A stretch of DNA of 64,000 bases from Fomitopsis serialis (Eukaryota > Basidiomycota > Agaricomycetes > Polyporales > Fomitopsidaceae). Both the position numbers and the translations under genes were made by a program. This document shows positions 25,510 to 36,800 of the stretch, one piece after another (positions within the stretch are counted from its first letter, which is position 1; each line of letters opens with the position of its first letter). The notes under the pieces are model-generated. The model was not told where the DNA came from, did no database searches, and saw only the letters and a program-made list of their open reading frames with translations. The stretch covers positions 60,566 through 124,565 of the forward strand of contig NW_025955082.1 in assembly GCF_022376445.1 (NCBI RefSeq), written 5' to 3'.

Positions 25510-26044
25510 ATGGACTCCTGGTTCAAAGAGGCGGCGCAAGGTAAAGACCCGCATAAGGTCCGTACCTTCCGACATTCTTGATAGAAGCTTGTGTACTACA
25601 CCACGGCGGTACTAAGTTGTGTCTCAGCGCATCAACGTTGTTGATTCTCCTCGTCCACTCCGCATCGAGGTGAACGGCGTCGAAGTTGCGAACACCACCA
25701 AGCCGCGACTGCTCTTCGAAGGCAGCATCCCCCCTCGCATATACATCCCTAAAGATGATTGCCACATGGAATTCTTGAAGTCCACCGAACTGACTACGCA
25801 TTGTCCGTACAAGGTTCGTTCCATTCGTCATGCCCCTCGTTGCGCATCTGAGCTCACTCCTGCGTCCCAGGGCAATGCGAATTACTACACCGTGGAACTC
25901 CCGAGCGGGGATAAGTTCGACAACATCGTGTGGTGGTACGGCGAACCCTCCAACAGTGACGCTGCCGGGATCAAAGGATACGTCTCGTTCTACGACACGA
26001 AAGTAGATCTATACCTCGACGGTGCTTTGCAGGCGAGGCCGTAA
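25510..26044 (+). CDS. single-domain DUF427 protein (short paralogue)
   Basis: Three exons (25510-25557, 25628-25813, 25871-26044) give 135 residues. It starts MDSWFKEAAQGKDPHK, matching MDAWFEEDEEVFVHPKDPYK inside the two-domain gene at 2956-3837, and continues RINVVDSPRPLRIEVNGVEV, then YIPKDDCHMEFLKSTEL, GNANYYTVEL and NIVWWYGEPS. It ends with GYVSFYDTKVDLYLDGALQA. Both its introns sit at exactly the positions of the last two introns of the longer gene, and its middle exon has the same length (186 nt). It therefore arose from a duplication that kept only the second DUF427 domain. DUF427 has no established function. The frame is intact and a TATA box precedes it, so it is probably expressed. 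Confidence 0.85.
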
Positions 26045-26110
26045 AGCAGACAGGCAGAGGCGTGACAAATGAAGCTCGATGTTGTTGTTATAATATACGC
26101 CACGGTGTCT

Positions 26111-26225
26111 TGCGAACTACGAATGTCGAGATGCCCCTGCCAGTCACCACGGTCTGATCGCCAAAGGGCTGATCCCATTTTACGATACGAATGCTGACCT
26201 GTACCTCGACGTTTGGCAGAAGAGG
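26111..26225 (+). pseudogene. relic of a third DUF427 copy
   Basis: Just downstream of the short DUF427 gene the sequence reads KGLIPFYDTNADLYLDVWQK in one frame, aligning with KGYVSFYDTKVDLYLDGALQ of the intact gene. Before it, GCGAACTACGAATGTCGAG at about 26112 resembles the start of that gene's last exon (GCGAATTACTACACCGTGG). The VWWYGEPS segment between them is missing. This looks like a decayed, partly deleted tandem copy of the last exon. Confidence 0.6.
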
Positions 26226-26681
26226 TCTGCACAACGCTGAGCGAGGCCGTTCAGAAGTATTACTAGCCGTATTCCAAACTGTCAATGTCTGCCAACAACG
26301 AAGTAGCCCGCCCGAAGCGTGCCCCATGGTTTAATTGTGATACCGCCGAGTCTGTTGGCGACACTATGATCGACTTGAACGGTGGATGCAGCTTCGCGTC
26401 GGTTGAGGTCACTGCTGCTGGAGCTTGTATTGCCACGTCAATTGGGATGCTGAGCACTGATCTGTAGGCGTGATACACGCAGGAAGCGGAGTCCTAAGTG
26501 AACTCACCAGAGACAACCTTGCCGCTGTAATTGTGATGCGCGAGGTCTACATTAGTTCTCCCAGCAGTAGATATAGTGACCACTGCGATCGCATTAGCAC
26601 AAGGCCCTACTTAAATAAATAAGTAGTACAATCGTCCAGAACGTCTGCACACTCGAACAAGTCATCCGAACCTAATATACA
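26226..26681. other. intergenic region
   Basis: This region runs from the DUF427 relic to the 3' end of the BSD2-like gene. A 60-codon frame (26285-26467) starts with ATG but resembles nothing known. No other feature is seen. Confidence 0.4.
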
Positions 26682-28104
26682 TCAAAGCAAACCTGCCTCC
26701 CGCAGATCTCGCTGCAGCCGCGACTCCGCCTCGCTGAGCTGCGCCGTGGTGGGCGTCGGCGCCTCGGCGTGCTCGCTGTAGTCGTAAATGCCGAAGACGC
26801 GCTCGATGTTGAGGCGCGTCTCCGCGTCCTGCTGCACCTGTTCCGTCGCGGATGTGCGCGTCGTGGGAGGGTCGGCCGCCCGCCGGATGGACTTCTCCCA
26901 CCGCTTCACGCGGTAGAAGCCGATGATGGACGCGATGAGCAGGAACCAACCTGCAGAACATTGTGAACATTGTGTTCGTAAAATGTCGCAGACAGAAGAG
27001 AATACGCACCCATTATGATCAACAGGAACGACATCCAGTCTCGCGAGCCCATGCTCCATTCGGCCGCAGAGATGTCGATCACCGTACCATTGGGCAACAT
27101 CGCCTGCCCAGGCCCCGTCTTGTGTATGACCTCCGGCAGACCCGTCGTCGCATTCCACAAGATGAGATCCTGGCCCACCCCGCCCTCGCCCTCATCCTGG
27201 GCAGCGCGCATGCGCGACGAGAACCCATACTGGATCATCGTGAGCCCAAGACCCGCGCGCGAGCCATACTTGGCGGCATGCGTGGTGTGCAGGAGGTACG
27301 TGAGCACGAAGCCGACGAACTGGAAGAAGTAGGAGACGAATGCGGTCGAGACGAAGAAGATCAAGGAGCCCGTGGGCAGGTCGTCCACGATCATGTCCCC
27401 GCCGATGGACATTATTGCCGGCGCCATGACCGTCGTCTCCCAGTACGGCGGCACAGCGTCTGCCTGGGCCTCCTGGTATGACTACAGGGGCGAAGGTTGG
27501 CGCAGGTCATTCTGTATGTGGAACCCATGCTCACCGGTGGTAGATCGTTCTGCGACTCCTCCGGGACCATGATAACCTCCCCATTCTCGTTTGTCACAGT
27601 GACCGACCGTACAGGCTTCGCCATCACATTTGCAAAGACGCCGTCGTTCTCAACCCCACCGCCCCTCGGCGCAGACGCAGCGCTCGCCTCCGTCGGCACC
27701 CTCGCATAGTGCTGTGGAAGCAGCACGCCCACCACTCGCCGGAAAAACGACGGCTTTGGCGGCTCCGGAAGCTGGGGCGTCGCAGGCAGCTGGCCGTTCG
27801 AGTTGCCGATTTCGTTCGGGAGGGCGAAGGCAGAAGGCGATGGCGGGGAACCCGGTGGCGGGAAGTCATACTCGTACTCACGCTCAAAGTCGTACGCCCC
27901 ATGCGGTGGTTGGGGTGTTCCTGCTGGGGGAAGGGCCGACTCTACGGAGAGAGGATGCGATTCGACGGGGTACCGGTGCGTCAGGTGGGTCGTTTCGGTG
28001 GGCGAGTGCTCGTCGTCTTCGTGGTCGTCGAACGCATCCTCCAGCTCCCGGTCTGCATCCGGCTCAGAACGGGGATTGGGGAGCGGTGCGTAGCCAGCAG
28101 GCAT
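26682..28104 (-). CDS. BSD2: BSD2/NDFIP-type adaptor of HECT ubiquitin ligases
   Basis: Three exons (27535-28104, 27010-27481, 26682-26950) give 436 residues. The N-terminal 190 residues are disordered and acidic. The core has LPPSYQEAQADAVPPYWETT, with two PY-type motifs (PPSY and PPYW), followed by three hydrophobic segments: SLIFFVSTAFVSYFFQFVGF, then GLGLTMIQYG, then WMSFLLIIMGWFLLIASIIG. This matches the NDFIP/Bsd2 family (DUF2370): Golgi/endosomal membrane adaptors that recruit Rsp5/Nedd4 ligases through PY motifs for metal transporter sorting. The PPSY motif is split by the first intron. A CTTGCTTTCCAG acceptor-like sequence lies just upstream of the ATG, so a 5'-UTR intron is possible; the in-frame ATG at 28146 would then be within it. 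Confidence 0.9.
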
Positions 28105-28412
28105 CGTGAAGAGCGATGGCGGCAGGTATCTGGAAAGCAAGACCAATCAAGCAGACGTAACGAACATGGAGGTGGTAGGAATAGATGCGGTGCAGGCGGG
28201 GACGCGTTGCCGCAAAGCCGCCGCCAGTGTGAAACCACAGGCGTCTCTCTTCGCCACACATCAGTCGTACTTGCAACAGACACAACGGTCGCGATAATTC
28301 CACAATCGTTATTACAAGACTTCGAGAGACAGCAACCAGCAGAGCAGCGAGTGTCCTTCACAGCACCAACGAGGGAAACGAAATAGTGTACACCGAAGAT
28401 CCGCAATCCAGC
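28105..28412. other. short intergenic region
   Basis: This gap of about 300 bp on the minus strand lies between the stop of the C3HC gene and the start of the BSD2-like gene. It should hold the BSD2 promoter and a probable 5'-UTR intron. No clear TATA element is visible. Confidence 0.4.
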
Positions 28413-30398
28413 TTATCCCAATAACCCCTTCACATATTTCAGGAGATCCCTTCCCTGAGAGAGCAGGATAATCAGCGTGGAAGACGATGTACGATCCGAA
28501 GAAACATACCCCACGACTCTTCACGTCAGCAACCATCGCCTCCACAGAGCCCACCTCCGCCTCACCCTCCTGCGGCCGATCACCCTGCCCTTGCGAAGCG
28601 GACGGATCATTCGCCGATCTCCCGCTCACGCTCCGGCCGTGTCCAACCCGCTGCTTGCGTGCCATCCCATGCCTCATCACTACAGTAAATACCGCGCGCC
28701 AGCCCTCGACCGTGTTCTGGCTGCTTGGCTGCGTAGTCGCAAACGAGGCCGATGCGCCCTCGGACGAAGGCGCAGGCATGGACGGTACGCCAGTCGAGCG
28801 CACGACGTACGGGCAGTATGACCTATGCTCGCGGAGCACGTCGAGTTGTCGGCGTTGTTGAGGCCTCGGCGCGTCGCCGTTTGTCTGTGGTGGGGACATG
28901 AACGCCCACAGTCCCACTCGGCGCTGACAGAGTGCACAATGCAGGAGGGTGGTGTCCGGCTTTGCGGATACAGGTGCTGGTATCGTGGCCCGGCTACTAG
29001 ATTGACCCAGCATCGGGCGAGCTCGGCTCGGTGTCCCTGGCGTAGGCGTGCTTTCTCGCAGAGACATCACGGACGCGGCGCGAGTTGGCGTTCGCGCAGG
29101 CGTCGACGGTGCCACAGAGCTTGCGCGAGACAACGACTGGGTGCGTGGTCGCTCCGGGGGTGGGGCTGGTGGCAGGACCGACCAGCCAAACAGCGCCGTG
29201 ATGATAGCTGCTTCCGAGGGCTGTGGTTCTTCGGAAGCATCGCCATTCTCAGTGGACATGGGCTCGTCTGAGTCCGAGTCCGGAATGGCGAATGTCCGGA
29301 CACGAACGGCTGAGATTGTCGACAGCAGTGATTGTATTTGGGTGGACGTCTGCGACTCCAGTAAGGAGAGTCGCTCGTGAAGTGGAAAACGCTACGCACC
29401 ATTGGGTGCTTGATTTCGACGTCTTGCATGACACAGTTCAGCGCGGCTGCACGCGACTTGATTTCCCTAGCCATAGCGGCAGGTGCTTGTAATGATATTC
29501 TGTATATGGAGTCTGTACCAACAATCAGCACTGTGGAAGCTGCTAGCGCCGGCCAGACCTACCGTCACATTGTCTCGTCTTCCATGGGCAGCCGTCCTTG
29601 TGCATATCCACCAGCTGCGCACGCTGCTTCTCCACCAAAGTATTGGCTATGGAGGGTCAGTCAGTCTGAACCTACCTTCATTCATTCACTCGTCCAACAT
29701 ACCAGCATCTCTGCTCATGCCCTCACGCCCCCCGACGACCCACGACACGTCGCATATCCCACACACGAGACGGTCCTTGCCATCGTTCACCCAGCCGCAC
29801 TTGGCTGCGGCTACTGCGTCAATTGCAGTGGGTTTATTGGAGTATGTGGAGAGCTTGAACGTGGAGAGGCGTGAGAGGAAGGATTGCATTGAGGACGGTC
29901 GGTATTCGGTTGTCGAGGAGGGTGCTGTGGCGGGCCTTTGCGAGTGCCCGAGCTTCCAGGGCAGTGCCTGTCTTGTGCGTGTCGCACTGCGGGTGAGGAT
30001 CGCAGCTAGATGCGGTGCGGTTTTCGAAAGGGTCTCTAATTCGTTCGTGTGCTGTGCACTGCGAGGCCTCCGCGTCAGCTCTCGAACGCGGACGGTGGCA
30101 GCGCAGGACTACTCACGCCTTAGACTCCTTTCGAATCCCGTACTTCGCAAGGGTGGCGTATAGATTCTTGCTCGTTCTCTGCTTCTTCGCTGGAGGCTGC
30201 TGTTCAAGCTGCGATGCTGTGGGGGCGACCGCCTCGTCCAGGGTGTGAATCGCATCCTCGAGTTTGCGCTGAAAGAAGGCGTCAACCGCGGCACCAAGGC
30301 ACGTAGAGCTGTCCACGGACTTTGATACTCTTCTCAGATGCAATAGTAGTGGTGTGTAGCGTCGGCATCGACGAAGACGTCGCAAGGATGATAGACAT
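28413..30398 (-). CDS. C3HC zinc-finger (NIPA/Rsm1-like) protein
   Basis: Seven exons (30321-30398, 30117-30268, 29703-30058, 29563-29646, 29400-29512, 28510-29349, 28413-28454) give 554 residues. After the N-terminal SIKRKLEDAIHTL and a basic patch (PPAKKQRTSK) comes the zf-C3HC domain: FKLSTYSNKPTAIDAVAAAK, then CGWVNDGKDRLVCGICDVSW and MHKDGCPWKTRQCD. A second Rsm1-like module follows with LHCALCQRRVGLWAF and HRSYCPYV, then the C-terminal GRDLLKYVKGLLG. This is the architecture of NIPA/ZC3HC1 and fission yeast Rsm1, nuclear-pore-associated proteins (the human protein sits at the nuclear basket). The last exon has only 13 codons plus the stop. The gene is divergent from HEN1. Confidence 0.9.
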
Positions 30399-30794
30399 GT
30401 TGGTAACTTGTTCCTCGCTCTGGTCGAGGTGGCGGTATAAGGCAGAGTCCAGAATAGGCGCCTTGTGTCCGCGAAGCGCCATTTGCGCGGTGGCTATGGG
30501 CGCTCAATACCACCTGGCCTCTGGCAAGTCGAGTCGAATACGCTGGCTCGCCGCTGTTCTACTTACGGCCACCGGTGGACATGGTGGCCCTGGAACTGGC
30601 CACCGCCTTTGGTTTTGTGGCATGGCTCTTTGAATTGACCACTATTATCACTTGACCCATTGTTCAAACGGGGCGACGCGGCGTGCAACTAAGGTCCGAA
30701 TTCGAAGTCAAAGCGTGCAACCACCGAATGTATAAAGCAGCGCTGTCTGTCCACCTCGGCCACCCCGTCTCCTACCCACCCTCTGTCTGCCGTC
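30399..30794. promoter_or_regulatory. divergent promoter region with HEN1 TATA box
   Basis: This 396-bp region lies between the divergent C3HC and HEN1 starts. TATAAAG at 30731-30737 lies 58-64 bp upstream of the HEN1 ATG and is a convincing core promoter on the plus strand. Confidence 0.55.
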
Positions 30795-32436
30795 ATGACC
30801 TCTATACCGACATACCAGGAAGACAGTGACGAACTGACGGTGACTTTCCAGCCACCGCTGTTCCTACAAAGACGAGGATGGGTGTTCGATGTGCTCCGCA
30901 GGGAAGGGGTCAGCGAGGTAAGTACAGCACGCACGAGGTGGGACTTCCACGTCTCACTGGTGGGATGCGGCAGGTTCTCGACGTAGGATGCGGTGAAGGA
31001 TCGCTCATCTCGTGTCTATGCAATCCCGCACCATGGCTCCCGCCACCACCGCAATCGATCCTCGAGTCGTTCGCCACAGTTCATTCAGAGGCCTCTGTCG
31101 CCACAAGCACTGTTACAGCCGATGCTGCGCCATTCGCTGCACGTCTGGACCATCCTACAGAAGACTTCCTACACCCCTTAAAAGTCATTGGCCTCGACAT
31201 CTCTACGACCGACTTAGAGTATGCGACGCAGGCCACAGAGCCGAGCGATTGGCGCTTGCGCTGGGAGCCTCTGGAGGTGGAAATTTGGGAAGGTGGTTTG
31301 GAGGCGGTCAACCCGGCATTTGTCGGTATGGAATGCATCGTCGCGACCGAAGTGTACGCCCTTCCTTCCTCATGTCTCCTCACAGACCCGACCATCCTCA
31401 CCTCTCTTCACCCAGCATTGAACACCTTCCAGAAGACGTACTTGCTCACTTCGCACCCGTCCTCCTCGGGGCATACCAACCCCACCTCCTGCTCATCACC
31501 ACACCTTCCTTCACCTTCAACGCGCGCTTTACCGCGCCCGACGCTCCACGTACCGCCCGCTCCGGCTACCCAGACCCCACCCAGCGGACTGATCGCATAT
31601 TCCGACACCACGACCACAAGTTCGAATGGACGCCCGAGGAGTTTGCTGAATGGTGCGCGACCGTAGCGGAGACGTGGGGATACGATGTCGAGGTGGGCGG
31701 CGTCGGCAGGGCTGCGGAGAAGGACGAATGGGGACGGGATGAGGCGCTTGGATATGCGAGTCAAGTTGCCGCTTTCACGCGACGAGATGGCGAAGGGTGG
31801 GATGAGAAGAGGAGTATGCGCTTCCAGCAAGTGCGTGAGGTCCAGGGCTGCGATGAAGGTCAGCACAAACTATTGGCCACTCACCAGCATCTCGCGCACG
31901 AGAAGGCTTGCCAGCCGTTGCCGCTGCACGAGAGAGGCGAGATCATCAAGCGCACGATGATAGACTCCCGCAGCAATCCAATCCAGCTCGGAGACCTGTG
32001 GTGGGAGGAGAGCGTCGCGACGGCTTGTGGGGGATGGATGGAACTCATGGTCGATGCCATCGCGCAACACGCTGGCCTACGGCTAGATGCATCCAAGGAG
32101 ACGTCCATGTCTGACTGGACTGCAGAGCTGAGAGCTGGTTTACCGGAGGACGTGACGTCGCCGGAACCAGAGGAAACACTGGTGACGAGCTACGACTCAC
32201 CATATCTCTCATCAAGCTCGGACGAATCGGAGTGGCCTGTCACGCCGTTCGAGGACGACACGCAACCGTCGGAGGATGGGTGGAAGCACGAGGATCCACT
32301 TACCGGGCACTGGCCTCATGACGACAGCGACAGTGTCTGGGGTAAAACAGAGGGTGGAGAGCAAGAATGGGGCGCCGGGGGAGGCGGATGGGGTGGTAGT
32401 TGGGCGACCCAGAACAGTGGCAGCGCGACGTGGTAG
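30795..32436 (+). CDS. HEN1: HEN1 small-RNA 2'-O-methyltransferase with W/G-rich tail
   Basis: Three exons (30795-30917, 30974-31353, 31416-32436) give 507 residues. The AdoMet motif I is VLDVGCGEGSLISCL (about residues 42-56). The HEN1 metal-binding signature follows as ATEVIEHLPEDVLAHF, then LLITTPSFTFNARF and FRHHDHKFEWTPEEFAEWC, which supply the Glu/Glu/His/His ligands. HEN1 enzymes methylate the 2'-OH of the 3' terminal nucleotide of small RNAs and protect them. No N-terminal dsRNA-binding or La-type domain is present, as in animal and fungal forms. The last 100 residues are disordered and acidic; the last 50 hold seven tryptophans, most next to glycine (EDGWK, SVWGK, QEWGA, GGWGGSW), resembling Argonaute-binding GW regions. 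The codon at each splice junction restores a conserved residue (GTC in EVIEH). Confidence 0.93.
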
Positions 32437-32698
32437 GCTTCGAATGGGACACCACTGTAGAGTAGAAACGACACTGGCGTACGCGAGTGATGTGATATTA
32501 CGACGGCAATATAAATAGTACAAATCAGAGCCCCTGCATATACGTCAGCTCAATGGGCTCTATGACATTAGGTGAACCAGGACAGGACGCACCGAACCAA
32601 GCCTCGACCGAGGTCGACCGTCTCACATCTCCTTGCCCACTGCCTTCCGTGGTGCTGGATTGCAGAGTCACTCATCCGGTCCGTACCAAGCAACAGTT

Positions 32699-32947
32699 CT
32701 ACTCACTCTCAAGCGGATATACTTGCGCGAGGTAAGTCACCGCCCACATCAGGTAGCAGCACATAAGCGTCAGCATCAGGCTCGTCCGGATGAGTCTGCA
32801 GTCCGTAGTCAGTACACGGTAGGTCGTGCGGTGGCAACGTCGTGGAACGTACGTTTGATTCGGGCCCTTTGGAGTCACAAACCACACAATCCCCATCGCC
32901 AGGAGAATGATGGCGAATATGAAGAACACTGGCACCGGAGACGACAT
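32699..32947 (-). CDS. VMA9: V-type ATPase V0 subunit e
   Basis: Two exons (32853-32947 and 32699-32795) give about 63 residues. Exon 1 encodes MSSPVPVFFIFAIILLAMGI and VWFVTPKGPNQ; exon 2 encodes TLIRTSLMLTLMCCYLMWAV and TYLAQVYPLE. The two hydrophobic helices joined by a short polar loop with PKG are the pattern of the V-ATPase subunit e family (ATP synthase subunit H, Pfam PF05493), a small V0 membrane subunit needed for assembly of the vacuolar proton pump. Family members are usually 70-80 residues, and a GTGAGT follows LE near the stop, so a short additional 3' exon beyond 32699 is possible. It converges with HEN1. Confidence 0.88.
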   Translation of the reverse strand: MSSPVPVFFIFAIILLAMGIVWFVTPKGPNQTYVPRRCHRTTYRVLTTDCRLIRTSLMLTLMCCYLMWAVTYLAQVYPLESE

Positions 32948-33426
32948 GGCGGTAGGGTGAACGGATATTACAGTAGCGCTGAGTGACGCCCTCGCATGTG
33001 CCGCTTTGGGCTGTCGCGCTGAAGGTGTGCATCTACATTACGCAACCATGTACTTCGCCTTCGGCAAGTTTGATACAATCAATCCTCCCAGCCTGCACGC
33101 AACAACCACGCCAACTGTGTTGGCTACCGTCTTTTGTTTGATTGATCATCGGTACTATGATCCACATCTGCTCTACGACATCGCGATTCTTGTGTGAACG
33201 ACCTCAAAGCTTCTGAGAACGGGGAAATGAGTTGTTTACAGATGCTAGGCTCAAGCTCATATGCATGTCCGCCCTGTCACGAACCGACCGACAGCCCAGT
33301 ATGGCCCGTCAGTTCACACTGACGAGCTCTCAAGAATACAAGCTGAGGTCCTCAACACCACTCCACCACAGCAACGTAGCTGCTAGGATCGGCCCCAAAC
33401 ACACTCGTGGATTGCCCAATCACCAT
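32948..33426. other. intergenic region
   Basis: This 479-bp region lies between the V-ATPase e start and the stop of the PPR-like gene, both on the minus strand. It contains the V-ATPase e promoter. No clear element or ORF is seen. Confidence 0.4.
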
Positions 33427-36400
33427 CTACCTAGATATACGCTTGGCCGCCGTCAACTTGCTCTCCAACTTCTGATCTTCCCGCACCCGGCTCCTCCTCC
33501 AAGCATCCAGCGAGTCCTCCGCTTCTGCCTCCGCCGCCTTCGAGATCTTCACCACGACCTTCGCAGCACTCGCATCGCCTCTCCGGTAGAACGCCTTGAT
33601 GAACATCTTGTACAGCGGCCTGACGTGTTTACCATACGAAAGGGGCGAGTTGACTTCCGGCAGGTGGACCGGAGCCGGGCCCTCCGCGGTCCTAAATGGC
33701 ACTCCGTATATTGCACACCCAGTAGGATACCCGATCCGGACGAAATGGTCGAACAGCGCCCGTAGATCCTCGTTGGTAAATCCAGCCGTCCACTGCATGT
33801 ACGCCTTGACGAGGACGTTGATCGTGACCCGGTCTGGTACGAAACCATGGTGCTCCACCAGCTCGTTCAGCGTCTTTACAGCCCTCACCCCGCGGTGAGC
33901 CTGCGATCGCGAAGGGTGCTGCATGCTCTTGTGAAGGATGCTATTCCCGATAGCTGTTCTCGAGCTTGGACTCTGGTCCTCGCACAGCTGGCTATACAGC
34001 TGCTTGACAGCGCGCATCCGCCCAGCACGTACGAGTAACTCCAGGGCACGGTGAACAGCAGGGCCATCCCGCACTTGCCGCTGCCGTACAAAGCTAGGAA
34101 CCTTGATCACAAGCACCCGGGACGGACGCGCTTCCCGAAATCTGACGAGGCGAGACACTGCGGACACGCCCGACGTCGCAAGCGAGGACTTCGCAACCTT
34201 CTTCGCGAGACTCGATGCGCCATGCTTGGACAGCTGAGTAGTGAGCCATTCCGAGGACGGCGTATCGCGAACGCCCAGCCTGTGACCAAGCTCGTGCATG
34301 CGCTTCGCATACCGGAACTGCCTGTGCCGCAGTAATTTCCGAATGAACAACCCGAAGAACGTCGGCGAGAAGTATGCCGTGTCCACCTGTGCGACAGCCT
34401 CCACAATGGTCACGGCCGCTTTGGAGTACTGAAAGCGCAACATATACAGCAAGGTCGACTCGAGGACAGAGCACATGGCCGCAGGAGGACAGGAGGAGGA
34501 AAGGTGGCTGAGCATGGCACCGACCAGGTCCGAGGTTAGGTGGGCAGAGCGGAACCGATGCCCCCGCCGGACCAGCTGGGTCAGTATCCCATTGAGAATC
34601 TTGAGACGTTGGTCGACGGAGAGGGACATATCAAACAGGTACTCCTTGGCTCGTGGTACGTCGCCCTGCTTCGCTAGACGGAGAGCCAGTTCGAGCACGC
34701 TGTCGTCGGACAGTCGAACGCCTACACGGAGTAAGATGTCCCGAAGCTCGAGGGCGAGCATGACATCCTCCCGGGCGAAGATGGTGATGACGTGGTTGAA
34801 GACATCCGTGAGCAAGCCTTCATCCTGGACGGACTCCAAAGTCGCCGAGATCGCCATTTCGGTACCCGACCCGGACAGCAAGAGGGCAACCAACTGCTCG
34901 TGGACCAAAGCACGCAAGCTGGTGGACTTGGACAGCCCACGCTCCCCTTCCTCCCACAGGCGTGCGGTCATGCAGAGTTGGCGACAAGCTTCGACAACAT
35001 CGCGATTCTTGAGGCGGCCAGCGAGATGCATGAACGACACGCATATGGCACGGGTAGCCACGCGGGGTCGCACAGTGTGATCCAAGCCAGGGAGGGATGA
35101 CCAGTGCTCCCACAACGCAACTAGCACTCTGTTCAGGCCCTGCACAACCGCGTCGGAGAACGGTACACCAAGGGAGTGGTCCTTGGACCGGATAGCATTC
35201 TGTAAGGAAGCCAGCGCGCATATCGTTTGCCAATCGACCACGGCCCCCCACCTGGCATAGCCGTTCATTATGCTACCCCCGCCGGTGCGTCCAGGACTAC
35301 TGGCGACGGCAAGGAGAAGGAAGCAGTTCCAGCGGTGTCCGACAGAGTTCTCGTCCAGGTGGTCGGGAGCGAAGACCTTCCGGGCGACGGAAAGTGCCCA
35401 AGATGACATCTCATGCTTCGATGCAGCGCTTGCTCGCGGAGTGTGTCGAACGAAGAGTGCATCTCGTAAGAAAGGAACCAAGTCGACGCTGTTCATCGGC
35501 TCACGGAGGTGCCCTGATCTATCACCGGACTCGGACATCGCTCTGAATCGGTTAGGCTGTGTCGCAGACCCAACAGCTTGTTCGCTCGGCGAACGCAGCA
35601 ATCGACGCCATATGGCGTCTAAGACAGCCAGTTTGAGGTCCTCCTGCACTACGGCGGGCGGCCCGAGGACAGCTTGCCAGACGAGGGCCAGCAGTCTGGG
35701 TGGACAGCCATGATACCACACGAGGAGCTCCCACAGCCTTTTGGTCGCAACTTGGACGTCTAATGTGACTCGGCTTGAGAACATGGCTTCCAGATACGGG
35801 ACGTGGATATCGACCGACGGGTACTGGCGAAGGCGCGCATAGTGGGTCTCGACTCTCTTCAACACTTGCGTTAGTTCTGCACTTAGCACTACTCACAGGA
35901 GTTAAGTCATAACCGAGATCAAGAAATCAATGGCACTTACAGGCACTGTTGGCTTCAACTTCAGGTGTCTTGAGAGCTTCGATGTCCATACGCATTAGCC
36001 AATAATGATCAGATGTATTCAGCGGATGCTCATGCCCGAGCTTGTCCCTCGCAATGCGATCCACCACGACCCAGTGCGAACGATAAGAAGTGTCTGTCAT
36101 GCACCCTGTCAGATAGTGTCCGTACGCAGAACGGTATGGTCGATGGAGAGCGGACAGCGAGAGCGATCCGAACAGCCTGATAAGGGCGCTGTACTCTTCC
36201 GGACGTAGAGAGCCGAGAAGCTTTTGAGCGCGGACGGAGTGATACAAGGAGCGGACACGAGTGACGGAGAGGCGACCCGCAGCTGAGCCAGTGATATTCG
36301 TAGCGAGGAGCACTCGTAGATTGTCAAGAGGAGAAGGGTGTAATGAAGCTTCGTGCGTGCGCGTGCGTCCGGGTGCCAGAGGTGCAGGAGTGGAGTCGGC

Positions 36401-36733
36401 GTGCTGATGGAGGCTGTGGACACGGTCGTCCGCGTGAGGACTTGTACGCGCCGCCTGTATATCTTGGGTAGAGACTTTGATATGTACACGGGGTAGGCTG
36501 AATGCCCCGGGCGCTGCAGCAGACAACGTCGTCGCTGCCAGCTCGCTGGGTGACGCTGGGATGATAAGTCTCGATGATCGCGCCCCTCTGGACACTGAGT
36601 GCGCCAAGATCGACGCGGCTCCTGCAGAACGGGAGAATCGATGTTCTCTACCGAAGCTAAGGAATGGTCGTAAGTCATGGAATGGATAAGAGGCCCTGCG
36701 TAATGGACAGTCTATAATCATGTTGTGAGCCAA
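33427..36733 (-). CDS. large PPR-like, probably mitochondrial protein
   Basis: Two exons (35941-36733 and 33427-35891) give 1085 residues. The N-terminus (CPLRRASYPFHDLRPFLSFG) is Arg-rich with almost no acids, fitting a mitochondrial leader. The body is all helical with repeated leucine/alanine pairs, and one clear pentatricopeptide-type unit reads GFVPDRVTINVLVKAYMQW. The tail is charged (EAEAEDSLDAWRRSRVREDQ). Such proteins bind organellar RNA and act in mitochondrial expression in fungi, but most repeats here are too degenerate to place by eye. The splice was set by T+TA at the junction (ANSA then LVLSAELTQVLKR), which avoids the stop that other acceptors create. There are two possible starts, 36733 and 36721. 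Confidence 0.75.
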
Positions 36734-36800
36734 AGCACTGCAGAACGCACCGTCGTGCTACAGCAGCCCTAACGAAGCCGCCCACGTCTCGGACGGTTCG

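Noticed and set aside
26285..26467. 60-codon ORF starting MSANNEVARPKRAPW
   Set aside because: No homologue recognised, and it sits between a pseudogene relic and another gene's 3' end; chance ORF is likelier.
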